Shown here one piece after another: positions 26,980 through 38,790 of a DNA stretch of 64,000 bases. Each line of letters begins with the position of its first letter. The stretch's first letter is position 1. The position numbers and the translations under genes were made by a program. The DNA lies in contig NC_079477.1 of NCBI RefSeq assembly GCF_026230105.1, positions 6,267,001-6,331,000 of the forward strand, given 5' to 3'. This stretch comes from Diorhabda sublineata. Taxonomy: Eukaryota > Arthropoda > Insecta > Coleoptera > Chrysomelidae. Under the pieces are notes generated by a model. That model was not told the origin of the DNA and ran no database searches. It saw only the letters and a list, made by a program, of their open reading frames with translations.

Positions 26980-27330
26980 AAAACCGTCTCTATGTTTTCT
27001 TCTTCGTCTATCTTCTGACGGCTTTTTTAATTTTTGAATAGTCTCAAATTGGAGATCTCTATGTAGGTCGGTGTTTCGAATATACCAATTACCTGCACCT
27101 GCAATATTCCTCAGTCGGTTTTGAAGCGTTTCTAGCTGTTTGTAGTTGTTTTAAAAGTTTCAATAACTGCAGGTTGATTGTAATGTCTCCTATAGCTGCT
27201 CTTATATTTTCACGTTTTCTCGATTCCGGACACTACATGTAAATAAGAGATAAAGTGTCCGTCCGAGAACAGTGCTTTGGAGTACTCCAGTATTTATTGG
27301 TTCAAGCTCCAATAACTCCATTTCAACTAT
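26980..27330 (-). mobile_element. Jockey-like non-LTR retrotransposon relic
   Basis: Minus-strand pieces NTGVLQSTVLGRTLYLLFT (the GVPQGSVLGP RT block) and, after a gap, GILQVQVIGIFETPTYIEIS, resembling the WYVRNADLHRDL block close to the end of Jockey ORF2, then DEEENIETVLK. Internally deleted. Confidence 0.7.
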
Positions 27331-28070
27331 AATGTTAACTGGATTAAATAAGACATCAATTCTTCAAACCTGTAGTTATAAATTATTTACTATAAACCTT
27401 CGTTACTTGTGTATCAATTTTTTTGAATAAATTCAGTACCTAGCTATTTTAAAGAAAAATATTGAATTAATCATTATGAATAATTGTGTGAAAACCGGTT
27501 TGATAAATTTGAATAATATTCCCTCACATTTATTTATCATTATTTTATATTATAATTAATCCTTTTGTACATTACCTCTTTAAAACGTTTGAATGCAATA
27601 GCTTTTTTTATTTTATAATATTGATAAAAGATCTTTCAATACTTTATTTAACGAAAATTCTTTCAAATATTCCTTGTTTGAATCACATTTCCAATAAATC
27701 AATTTATATAAGTAACTATGAAATTGCCAGAAACTATTAAATTGCACTTGCACCCTTCTAAAAAAGTAATCTTACAAGCTTGCCCACGTTTATTTATTTA
27801 ATCAATTGAAAATTATAAATAGAAATAGAGAAAAAAACGTAATAAAACAACAGGCATGAAGTAATTAAAAATCATCAACCGCAATTCGGCGATTTATATA
27901 TTCGAATCCAGCATTAATTCCGCAAGGGGTAAAAAATCATGAAACCAATAAATCCAGGTACCTACATCAGGTAATGTTCTATAAATAACATTCGCGAGAC
28001 GGAGGTCGCTAACCTAGGCCATTCGGAAAATTGACATTTGCTGTCATCAACCTCGATATTTTCACAAAAA
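27331..28070. other. No feature recognised
   Basis: AT-rich. A small GC-richer patch near 27990-28060 precedes the next item. Confidence 0.4.
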
Positions 28071-28091
28071 AAGAGATTATCTTAAAAATGA

Positions 28092-28233
28092 ATTTGTAAT
28101 GTCTTCAAATGATATTTTAGTTTAGATACAAAAGCAAAAAATCTTAAATGATATTGATCCAGCATCAAAGAAAAAAACTCCTACAAGAAAACTACTCCAA
28201 AAGGTTATATCAGAAGGAAAAATACATTTCTAA
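28092..28233 (+). other. Short coding-like frame with one stop
   Basis: Frame beginning MSSNDILV, a TAG, then IQKQKILNDIDPASKKKTPT and RKLLQKVISEGKIHF before TAA. Balanced composition unlike the surrounding AT-rich frames, so possibly a damaged small gene or a last exon using the acceptor TTTAG at about 28130. I do not recognise the family. Confidence 0.25.
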
Positions 28234-28311
28234 AATGCGTTTAACTTTTATTTAATAGTATTTCGAGTACGAGTTAACTGTATTGTTATAAAATTACCTG
28301 TAACACTTAGC

Positions 28312-28545
28312 AGCGACATCATGCGGTACTTGATTCTTGAAGGATGTGGTTTTAACCCTTTCCACTGTCACTATCCAATCACAAATCAAATCCTTCAAGC
28401 TTTTCGACCACTCATGTTCATATTCCACGGGTAAATTATTACGAAAATCGGTATTCTTGATAGGGGCTCTTATCGGAACGAAGCTCTACTAGTTACTACT
28501 TCGGCTTTTTTGGACCCGGTGTTGACGCCATAACTTTGATAACGT
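28312..28545 (-). pseudogene. First-exon-like segment with conserved look, frame damaged
   Basis: On the minus strand an ATG at about 28532 opens MASTPGPKKPK and hits a stop. In the next frame VVTSRASFR continues, and in a third frame PIRAPIKNTDFRNNLPVEYE, then HEWSKSLKDLICDW, then VPHDVAAKCY, ending at a good donor TACAG|GTAATT. Read together they look like one protein start broken by two small indels. The segment just upstream (28545-28640) is GC- and CpG-rich, like an insect promoter or 5' UTR. I cannot name the protein. Either a decayed duplicate of a host first exon, or a live exon with sequence errors. Confidence 0.45.
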
Positions 28546-29339
28546 TATCCTGCGGACGTGCGCAGGACCTCTTGTACTGCCAGTCGCCGCCACCGATAGT
28601 TGACGACGGAAAACAACGTTGCCATCGGGAAAATCAGAAAATCGCGAAAAGCTTACTCTATAAATCATTCCAACATTTGAATTACAACTAGTTCCTACAA
28701 AATTACTCCAATTTTTATGTTGTGACTGCGGTTTATCGAGACAGTTATGTTAATTACAAAACATGTGATTTTATTTTTCTTTTCAATGGATAAACAAGCC
28801 GCTCTCAATAGCCTATTAAAAACAGCAGAAAATTATCCTTAGCAAAAATTAAAAATTGATGGAGAAATTCTCTCATTTGATTTTGTGAATTTTTTTCCAA
28901 CTTTCCAGTAGCTTATTGTTAATAAAAATTAATTATCTTTTTTTAATTGGTTGTCTGTTATGAATTCTGTCACTGTTATAAGCAGCGTAATTGATAGATT
29001 ACTGAGGTTTGCGGTTTTTATATATTCGGCATTTCAACATAAAAATAGCTTACTGGTATAAAAATCGTTGATAACTGCTCATAAACAATAAGCATCTAGA
29101 ATTCATTGTATAACTAAATAAAGATTACAGAAGAAAAGTTATAATTAAAAGCATTTGTAGATCATGTTTTAAATTTGAAATTTTCCCTAAAATTTAGCGC
29201 AACGTTTGGAAACTGTCATCTAAATCTCGTCCTGGGTTAGGTTCCACAATCAGCTGATTCCGGGTTATAGTCTCCAAAAAACCTTTATAAGGCCTAGCGC
29301 AAACCTTAAATATCGAAGATTGGAACATAATGCTAGCTT

Positions 29340-29695
29340 AAAATGAGAAACAAAAAAAGAATTATCGAATTGGATTACAGTTGAAGATGTCTACAATTCA
29401 CAAGAGTCCACAAAATAAAAATTACAGAAATAGGCAACGAATAGTAATAGCAATAGCAAAGAAACTAAAACGCAAAGAACTGCAATGGTATTGTCACATT
29501 CAAAGAATACCAAAACTAACTACCAGTGACTAAAACAAATACTTTAAGGGGAGCCTCCTTGAAGAAAACATAGAAGACGACCAACTGGATGCGATGATGC
29601 AATGATAAGTAGATACCTGAAAATAGGGGACTGGAATGAGAAGTGATTGTAGACAACAAAAATGTCGAATTTGTAGAGGAAAATGCTGGTGAAGA
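29340..29695 (+). mobile_element. Non-LTR retrotransposon 3' end
   Basis: KKLKRKELQWYCHIQRIPK corresponds to the LKWxGHxxRM block near the end of insect RTE/R1-like ORF2. A degraded GRPxxR region and ISRYLKIGDWNE follow, with a GAAGAAAAAATAATAG tail. Stops throughout. Confidence 0.7.
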
Positions 29696-30126
29696 AAAAA
29701 TAATAGAAATATCGCAGAAGAGCCATAATCATTTTGGAAATCTGACGAGGCAAATATAAGTTTCTGTAATAAATCGCAATTGACATAAGCGTATCAAGGT
29801 GGAAACCAACGCCTAAGCGAACTTGCTTAACCATACAAAATTCTATATTTGCTTGTCTGCTGTTAATAGCTTCAAAAGAGTCGAAAAACGTTTCAAATTA
29901 TAGTTCTGAACGCCAGATTTTAAGAAAGAAATATTGAATCCTTTATTTAGGTTATCAGTCATTATCATATGAAATTTCGCCCTCAAAATCTCATAATCAT
30001 TCGAAACTGTTGAGATAAAATTAAAAACAACTTTTCTTCTCTTTTTTATATCATTTCTACTTCAAGTTACTTGATTACTATAATCATAACGGTGCAGGTT
30101 GTAAAGATTAATTATAATATTCTGAA

Positions 30127-30985
30127 TTCTTCTTCTTACGTTAGGACTAGGTCCTGTATTTTCATCAAGGGTTTTCCAGGAGTAGTTGGGATGCTGAGGA
30201 CCAGCTTTCATACCACCTTATAGGTGGTCGTCCAGGAGGTCGAGTTGTGTCTGGTTTCTTTTCCTTTGCAATTTTTGCTAACCGTTCATTTGGCATTCTG
30301 TCAACATGGTCTCTCCATTCTCTTCTGCGGCTCCTTGCCCATCTTACTACATCCTGAATATCGTACATGTCCCTTATTTCTTCATTTTTCTTCCGATCGA
30401 GTAACGTATGTCCTGTTATTGCTCTCAGAGTTCGCATTTCTGTTGTTCTTAGGAGCCGTTTAGTGGTTGCGTTCTCCGCTCTAGTTTCTATTGCATATGT
30501 CATGAGCGGCCTTACGCAAGTTTTATATATTCTAATTTTACATTTTGTGCTCATGTATTTATTTCGCCAAATTAAATCTCTCAAGGTATCCTGATATTAA
30601 TGCTGCCTTCGTTGTTTGTGCTTTTACTTCTTTCTTTAGATTTCTATCGCTTGTTATGTTTGTCCCTAGATATTTGAAGGACATCACTTGTTCTACGCTC
30701 TGATCGTAGATCGCTAGTTTACATCTTCTCGGTTCTTTAGATTTTGTTTTTTTTTGTGGATATTTGCATGTAATTCGTGTTCGCTATTTGTTGGAATTTA
30801 TATAGGAGCTTCTGTAGGTTATCTTCGTCTTCCGAGATGATTACTTCGTCATCAGCATAGCATATTATTTTTATCTCTTTGTCTCCCATTCGGTATCCTC
30901 TCCCGGCTTGCTTTACTTCGTTGATGATTTGGTCTATTATAATATTGAACAGGATTGGGCTTAGGCTATCCCCTATAATCTGAAT
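30127..30985 (-). mobile_element. RTE/BovB-like non-LTR retrotransposon, RT to 3' end
   Basis: The minus strand reads GDSLSPILFNIIIDQIINEV, then KIICYADDEVIISEDEDNLQ with the catalytic YADD intact, then a degraded stretch, then the open frame 30165-30584 with WRNKYMSTKCKIRIYKTCVR, TRAENATTKRLLRTTEMRTL and RPPGRPPIRWYESW. The 3' tail is GAAGAAGAA at about 30127. Best-preserved copy of the family also seen at 2905-3645 and 12576-13090. Confidence 0.9.
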
Positions 30986-30999
30986 TATAGACCAAAATT

Positions 31000-32150
31000 C
31001 TCAATTTATATTCGCTCCCATATGTTTATAAAAACGATTTATATACATCCTTGTCTAACATTCTATTTACTTTGTTTATCCAATAATGGTATTTCTCAAA
31101 TCTACCTTTTAAAACTTGATTCACCGCTTATTGATACAGTGCAGCGCTTTTAATTATAAACGCACTCAATTCATTTCAATGTAATTTTAGGAAACGATTT
31201 AATTTGATATTAACCTTTCCTAAAGAGTACGTGATTTGGAAACGTGGCAACGTTGTAGAAAAATGGGAATAGGGGGACACAGAGTCGGCTGGAAACTAAA
31301 AAAAAAGAGAGAAAATAGGCGACCCAACGGTTTGACCGAGCGAGATCCCTTAGAGTAGGTCGGAATTGGGGCAGTAGTTTTAGAACTGAAATCACTTGAG
31401 GCCTACTCATTTTCTTTGCAGTCTAGATTCTAGATGCTTTCTACAGGGTACGTCTCAAAAGTTTGTAGTTATCGGCAGAGTAAGTTTATTGGAAAGCGAT
31501 AAAACCTTTCAGTAGAAACCGGTGGTATATACGAAATTTACGGAGTGGAAATAATTTGGAAAAGATTGTATCCATTTTATGCTCTCATTTTCATTTTATT
31601 TCCTGTTCAAGAGCATGCAAAAGCTGTATTTTTAATATAAATCGACGAAGTGGTTTGTGGTTGAAGTGAAACACTGAATTCAATGATTAAATAAAAATTG
31701 TCTCATTTGCTGTAAAAATATTGATGTTTAGCGTTTTTTCGACCAATTATCACAATAGCTAATAAAATTCCTCTATTCACTCTGTACTCTGTAAACAGAT
31801 CAACAATCATTTGCACAAATGTTAGTTTTAGTTTTTAACACAGACGTTATAAACTAAAAAAAAATGAGAAATTATAAGAAAGCTAATACCGTGATATATC
31901 CACTAAATTGTAATTTAGTAGTAAACGATCGATTGATAGACCAAGTTTGTGTCTTCAATTATTGAAACGTAAAAACAGGCAGCTTCAGAATTAACAGATC
32001 GACAGATCTCCAAGAAGTAGAAGAAGAAGAAGAAAAACATCGAGCAGGAGAAGTATCAAATGAAATTGATAAGCATATCAAAAAAAGCAGCTACATATAA
32101 ACAGCCATCTGATTAATATACCTTCAAGTCTATTATGTCAGTATGGTCAG
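31000..32150. other. No gene recognised
   Basis: Mostly AT-rich. A GAAGAAGAAGAA stretch at about 32018-32034 preceded by a CAGATCTCCAAGAAGTAG segment may be the very 3' tail of another plus-strand RTE copy. Confidence 0.4.
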
Positions 32151-32159
32151 TTAGGCGTT

Positions 32160-32525
32160 TTGTAATTGCCGTTTTCCAGAAGATATCATGACAGATCTCA
32201 CATACCTCACATAGGCTGTGTTCAATCTCTTTTGCTTTTAATTGTCATATGCTTATTTCATGATATCATAGTTGCCTTTGTCATCTGGCTCTTTACTGTT
32301 TCTGGTAATTTTGAATCGAGGAACCTAAGACTCATTTCCTGTCTGTCTGATCATTTACAGTCACCGCTTTGGTTCTTTAGATATGATGAGGAATTCGGCC
32401 ATGTGTAAAAATTCATAATAAATCTTTTCGATATTCGTTCGATTAGTAGGTCATCATCATTCTCAGCTATAAGAACATCATCATCAACCTTGCAGATAAT
32501 TTTATAGCCTGGTGCCTACAGATTT
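32160..32525 (-). mobile_element. RTE/BovB-like RT fragment (catalytic box region)
   Basis: Minus-strand GYKIICKVDDDVLIAENDDD then LLIERISKRF aligns with the YADDxVLIAENEDDL box of the family, with the Tyr-Ala replaced by Val or absent. A short piece, separate from the RT fragment just to the right, which has its own box. Confidence 0.65.
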
Positions 32526-32779
32526 TAGGAATCATCTGCAGCTAGAATATCGGATCCGTCTTTTATATTTGATAATTTCATCTAATACTTAACCTATTAT
32601 AATGGACTCTTTTGATTAATTTTTAGTAATCAATTGTTCTATTCGTTTCAAGACCGTACGAGGTTCATTATCATCTTGTGAATCTTGCAAGGATAACCGT
32701 TTGAATTTTTCACATTATTATATTCTCATCAGTCTCTGTGTGAAAAATTGTTAATTGATCTGACCTTTTAATATATATA

Positions 32780-33800
32780 GCCTTATATGCAGACCATTTA
32801 GGTCCATAGCCTTGCCATTTCTCTCCACTTCTTTCGGTCCCTACCATTTTATCTCCAGTTCTGGATGTTTCTCTCTCTAAGATCTTCTTCTACCGATTCC
32901 CTACACCATTTTTTTGGTCTACCTCTTTTCCTTTTACCCTCTGGTATCTCCAGCGCTTATTGTTACCTCATTGAAAAGTGTATAGTTTTCATGGTTTGAT
33001 CTTCTCTTCCATCCTAACTGTGTCTTGTTTCCTTTACAATTTTTTCTTAGTATTCTTCTCTCCCAGATATCCAATTTAGTTTTATTCGTCATTATCCAAG
33101 TTTCACAGGCGTATGTCAGGGTGGGTCTCAAAATTGTCTAAATTCGAACTTTCGGTGATCTGGAGATATCTTTCGATGTTAGTATTCTTCTAAGACTGCC
33201 TGGCAATTTTTAGTTCGATTTCTTTTTCTTCTTGGTATTTATTATCAAGTAGTACACCCGAATACGTGAAATTTTCTAGTTCCTCTATTCTATTCTATTA
33301 TTTTTTCTATAATTCTATTATCGTTTATGTACTTTGAAATTGCTTCCACATTTATTCTTTAATTCCGTAAACTTTGTTATGTCATTATTGAAGTGTAGCT
33401 TTTTTCTGTTTCTTGCTATCAACGCCACATTATCGGCATAAGCTAAGTATTCGTGACTTCCGTTAAATATCATGCCCTTTCTGTTGATATTGGTTCTTCA
33501 TATCATTCCTTTCAAAGCTAGATTAAATAGTACGTTGATAGGGGGTCCCCTTGTCTTAATCCTTGTTGCGTTTTGAAAGATTCACTTTTCTTGTTATCAA
33601 TTTTTATTATATTGGTTGTATCCTCTAGTGTCATTTATACTAGTCGAATTAGTTTGTTTAGAATTTCTAATTCTCGTAATATTTTGATTAATTTTTTTCT
33701 GTTTACAATATCATAAGCTTTTTTGAAATCAACAATCGTTTAATATGTGTAAAAAATGTATCTTTTTACGTCCTCTGGTAATCTTTATGCTGAAAATTGG
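32780..33800 (-). mobile_element. Non-LTR retrotransposon, RT to 3' region
   Basis: Minus-strand pieces: KAYDIVNRKKLIKILRELEI, QQGLRQGDPLSTYYLI (RT block), EYLAYADNVALIARNRKKLH (catalytic box with Asn, a variant common in insect RTs), and MRPTLTYACETWIMTNKTKL followed by IWERRILRK. Frames change several times. Family different from the BovB-like copies. Confidence 0.85.
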
Positions 33801-33809
33801 AATTGAAAA

Positions 33810-36300
33810 ATTAATTTCAGCTGAATAAAGAACTGCTATTGCAAATGCCCAGAATATAGTAACAAACATTTCTTCGGAAAATCAACTAACCTTAATCAAA
33901 ATGCATTATAGTTTTGTAGTAAGAACAATTTAGAAAACAATTTTTTTTTCTAACAGAATCTGTTAAAATTGTTAAAGAATCACAAAAAATATTTCAGCTG
34001 AAATTGGTAATTCAGTAAATAAGAAATGTTTTAATAAAAAAAACCGTGGCTTCAAGTCCCTCGTGAAACTACGAAATTTTAAATTGAAACTTTGAAATTG
34101 CTGTAGAAATTTCAGATTTAAGTCAATTTAATATGCTCCAGATGTTAAAAGGAGCTTTTCAAATTATAAAAATAAATTGTCAAATAAAAGGCAAAATTTT
34201 CAGATGGACAACTTGAAAAAACCTTGTCACAAATTATAAAAATTTTTTATAATTATTTTAAGTATATTTCTTCATTTTTTCATCTTATAGTACTGTGAAC
34301 ACTATTTACGGCTTAATAGCAAATACTGATACATTAAACTAAACAAATATACTTATAAAGGTCTAAAAATTTTGGGTAAGGCACCATTGCCCTTACGGCG
34401 CATGGTTAAGCCGAATATGAAATAGGGTTGGAATTAGGCAGATGCACTAATAGAAGGTTAAACGGTACCTGTTAAACGCAAAACTACTACCTAAGTAACC
34501 CTACACAATATTTCGATATTGACACTTCAGGCAAGAAAACTTACTTTTCCTAATTCTCTTACGCAATTACTTGAAACTTTAATATTACAAACAATACTAT
34601 TTCAAGACCTACACATATGGCCGACACCGGAATTGAGCCGAACTGGACGGAATTCCCCATTTTATTACTCTATACATTTTTAAAATAGTGATTGACTTAT
34701 AACATTCGAGTTTTTGAAGAAATTAATTTGTTATTGACCTCCCTCCATTCGAGAAATTCAATAAAACCTCTAAATTGATTCGAATTCTTCCTCTACCCAT
34801 CTATACTCCAAATCAAAATAAATTTTAGTAAATGTTTGGTGATTTGATTCTTTATATTCGCTAGTATGGCTGCTTTTTTGTGCTAACTAAAATTTCGGTT
34901 ATCATTATAGATTTCCTTTTGTTTTAAGCAAATTCTGTATTATAGTTTTCATGTAAATTCGTATTTTCTAGTAATTTGAGGAACAGAATGAATAGAACAG
35001 ATTCCTGTTTGGTTATATTTAAAAGAATATACATTCAGTTTTCTTGTATTTTAGACCATAAGCTCCTTTTGTTCAAATCTGTTCTTTCTACTCGTTCCTT
35101 CTTCCATAACTTCCATCTGTGTTCCGTTTCCTTCTTCATTTTTTTCTGCAGCTCTACAGCTGCCAGGTTGGGAGTTTCAGCCACAATAGATCCAACCACC
35201 AGACTCCAAATTCAACTCACTCCAAGATCTGGGAATCCGGATTTCCATAGATAAGTCCCAGACTTATCTTTAATATATAAATAAATCTGAATTATTTTTA
35301 ATTTATCACTGCTTTTGTTCGTTATGCTCTTTTGGATACGTAGATAATGCAAATTTATTATTTTTTCAATAAAATTTATGTGTTGCTGAAACGTTTTTCA
35401 TTGCTCCTAGCAATAAACATAAATTTGGTTAAACATGTCCGGGGATAGTTATAGATTGTTTAATTTTTATTTTTAATTTAATTAAGGTGTTTCCAGCCTT
35501 TCCGCCTCTTTTATTAATTGTTAACGTCGTTCGTTAAAATGCTGGTGGCGTCCATATTAATATTAATTGTTCACCCCATCGGAGTACCACTTATGGATAT
35601 ACTTTAACTGAGGCCGAATACCACTTCCTCAGGAAGAGTCTCGTACCGGAGAATTTAAGGTTATAATTTCACGCCTCTTGTCCTTTCTTTTCAAATGTAT
35701 CAAAACACTTTTACGTATTCATATCATTTAATTACTATATTATTTCAAATGATATTTGCCACATAACAACCGCACAATTGTGTGTAACAAGAGAATTTAA
35801 TTAATTTGATAATTCATAGTGCGGTATTAGGGACGAAATCAATTATTGCGTAAATCGTGTACTTATACGTTATGTATATATACATATACACTAGCACGTA
35901 CACAATTGTAACAGAGAACAGAGCAAACTAAACTGAAGACCTCAATGGATTTGATTGAATAATTGTGTCAAATATATACACATGATACCTAACAAAACGA
36001 ATATGTATATGCAGATGCAACGTAAACTTAATTATAATCAGAATTATTGGAAATCTCAAACTTGGAATAATTATAGAAAGCCAAATGAGAAACATAATTT
36101 TTGAATTAAAGTTATTTATGGTGTTCTGTCTTTGACTAATTGTATAAACTTGTGCTATGTTTCTAGATGCGACTACATTTTTGTTTTACAGCGAAGTCTT
36201 TTCATCGATGCTCTAAACTTTTGAACCATTCTAAATATAGTAGTTGCCGTCTTTCTACTCAAAATATGCGATAACGACCTCATCTGATTAAAAGCTTTCT
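33810..36300. other. No gene recognised
   Basis: The 34976-35254 frame (92 codons) shows no domain I know. Sequence at 35510-35700 is less AT-rich and might be a repeat, but no boundaries are visible. Confidence 0.45.
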
Positions 36301-36309
36301 CCTGCAAGT

Positions 36310-36890
36310 GAAATTTTTAGGTTAGAAAAAAAACGAGTGGGGCCAGATTAGCCTGGACAAGTTAAGCGAACTAAACAAAAAAAATGAAGTTACCCTGCAA
36401 TGGAGACACATTGAAGTAAAGGGAAATGAAATAACTGACAAACTCGATAAAATAGAGGCAGACAAATCGTTCATAGGACCTGAACTGTGGTATTAGCTGC
36501 AGATCAAAAGAGAGAGAGAAGATAGACTCAATTACTAGGACAATCTACAGGGACTGAGACTGATAACCAGAGAAAATCTGTTGAATGTATCAGCCTGGAG
36601 ACCTGTCGGGGTACTGTCGCCTAAATGGACACCTGATTACGCTAGACTTGTGTTGCGCAATCTCTATCCACATTCTCTCGTAGTGTGAGATACTTAGAAA
36701 CTCCAAACTGTACACCTGGGAGAGTATGGAATAGAAGACATAGATCTCTGGCAGCTACAGCCATCTCACATTCTAAACTTTCTAAGAGGAGTGGGATTAA
36801 TAGATTATCTGAAAACACTGGGATTCCCAGTATCGCTACAAGAGAGGAAAAAACAATAGATCCTTTGTGTCGCGGTGTACATGGTACTAT
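36310..36890 (+). mobile_element. Non-LTR retrotransposon RNase H and 3' end
   Basis: ISLDKLSELNKKNEVTLQWR, EVKGNEITDKLDKIEADKSF and IGPEL match the last RNase H blocks and the family-specific FIGPE motif also seen at 18420-19095. After degraded sequence, EDIDLWQLQPSHILNFLRG then VGLIDYL matches the usual C terminus of these elements. Confidence 0.75.
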
Positions 36891-36899
36891 AATATAGTC

Positions 36900-38380
36900 A
36901 TACATATGTATATGTAATTAACTAAGCCATTTTTAATATATCTCAAGGGCTATTCCATATAAAGCATTGTTAGTTGGAACAACCCTTATACTGTGTTAGT
37001 GGATCTAAATCCTTATCTATTATAACAAAATGTTGCTGTCATTTTATATTTTCCATGCTTCAAAAAAGACTGATGAAGTTTTAACTGGAATTCTAGGTCA
37101 AGTTATAAAAATATATATAAGCGCGATTTACGAGTTGTTATTTTATTCAAATAATGACATGCTATTCTCTAGACATCGATTGGCGTAACCTCACTTTCTG
37201 CAAATCAAATGTTTTGAATATTTTATGAAATGGAAATCGCTGGTGATTATGTCGTTTACCAGTGTAATTGGAAATGTAAACGGATTTTTATAAGTGGCGT
37301 TGTTTGTTGGGAAATGTAATTTGATAAATTCGCAGTTCTCGAATCTGTGTTGTCATTCTAATTCAATTAATTAATATTTATTGAAAATAGCATAAATACG
37401 TTTTTCCTCTTGATAATTATATAACAAGTTAGTCTATCTTGCGACTGTGAATACACACGCCTCTATTCTTTTATGGACATTTTTCTTCGTGCTCAAAAAT
37501 AATTAAATTGAAGAGCGGGTTTTTTAGCCCTACTTGCTAGCGTTAGATAGTATTGTTTCTAAGATCTGGATACTTGAAAATTAGACAGGAAAGAAATTCA
37601 ACTACCCTCACCTACACGAACAAGTCAACTAGGAGTTTTAAAATAATAAACTACCCTGACATTTCACCAAAGCATTAAGAGTGAAAATCACGATAAGATT
37701 AGATATTGCCCAATGTAATGAACATGATTATTTTATTTATAGTTGTCTATCCTTAGTTTTTGCTGAATATAGATTAGTTAAAACTAGTAATCAAAGGGAT
37801 GATTTTTGAATTGTAGGAATAATGAATTTGTATGATATAAATAGCTCTGTTTCTCAAAAAATTATTAGTTATTAGTTCATACAACCATTAAGTTGGTTCA
37901 GCAGTTCCCAAATATAGCTAGAATATTTCCAAATAAATACTTAAAAATGTGTTTCTAGATATTATTCATAAATTTTTGTTGAATAAATCTCTAGGCATCT
38001 CTTTATTTATCTAATATATTTAGAATTAATTGTTCATATAAAATGTCGTCCATGAAATTCGTCGCTGGTAACGTTACATAATAGAAAAACTGACATTTTA
38101 AAATTTTACAAAGCCCGCTGGTCACACCTATAACGCACTTATTTCTTTTCTTCTGTTGGCCATTATCATTGTTTTATTTTATGTATTATGGTGCCATTTG
38201 ACAACTTAGGGTGAAACTGGAGATTAAACTAAAGTTTAAACTATGGACTAGATTCTAGTTTAAGCCAAGAATAAACAATGTTGCTTTATTTTTCAGGTCA
38301 TAGTCGAATACACATATTTTTACCAGTTGTCACCCTCGCGAAAATATAACCCAACTTTTCTGAAAGGAAAAAAATCCGCT
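36900..38380. other. No feature recognised
   Basis: AT-rich, no frame above about 60 codons and no repeat boundary seen. Confidence 0.5.
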
Positions 38381-38382
38381 TA

Positions 38383-38790
38383 GGCGCCATCCATAAATTA
38401 CGTCACACAAATTTCAGGACTTTTAACCCCTCCCCCCTCCTTGTCACAGGTTGTCACAATTTCAAAACCCCCTCCCCCTGATGTGACGTCACACATTTTT
38501 CAAATTTATATATTTAATCAAAAATAATCAAAAGAAAACAGTTATTTTTATTTTTTTCTTACTTTTATTATATAATCTTTGATGAAATTAACATAAAGAA
38601 GTCAAATATTTTAGACAACAGAAAAACAAACGACTAGTTAGGAAGCAACAAACGACTAATTAAATTTTGCGTGATGAATTTTGAATTTTATGTCACAAAG
38701 TTTTTGACCCCCCCTGCCCCTTGTCACACTATGTCACATTCCGATGATACCCCCCCCCATTAACATGTGACGTAATTTATGGATGACCCC
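38383..38790. mobile_element. Non-autonomous DNA element (MITE), TTA target duplication
   Basis: A 408-bp element. Its ends share CATCCATAAATTACGTCACA as an inverted repeat of about 25 bp with few differences, and it is flanked by TTA on both sides (38380-38382 and 38791-38793). Inside each end lie C-rich tracts and TTGTCACA repeats in inverted layout. No coding frame. Superfamily not assigned. Confidence 0.85.

Noticed and set aside
31210..31410. 66-codon minus-strand frame
   Set aside because: No domain, no splice-supported context, and composition dominated by Phe, Leu and Ser.
34976..35254. 92-codon plus frame
   Set aside because: No recognisable similarity and low-complexity Phe/Ser-rich start; not supportable as a gene.
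36642..36905. 87-codon minus-strand frame
   Set aside because: It is antisense to the 3' end of a plus-strand non-LTR element whose C-terminal motifs are recognisable.
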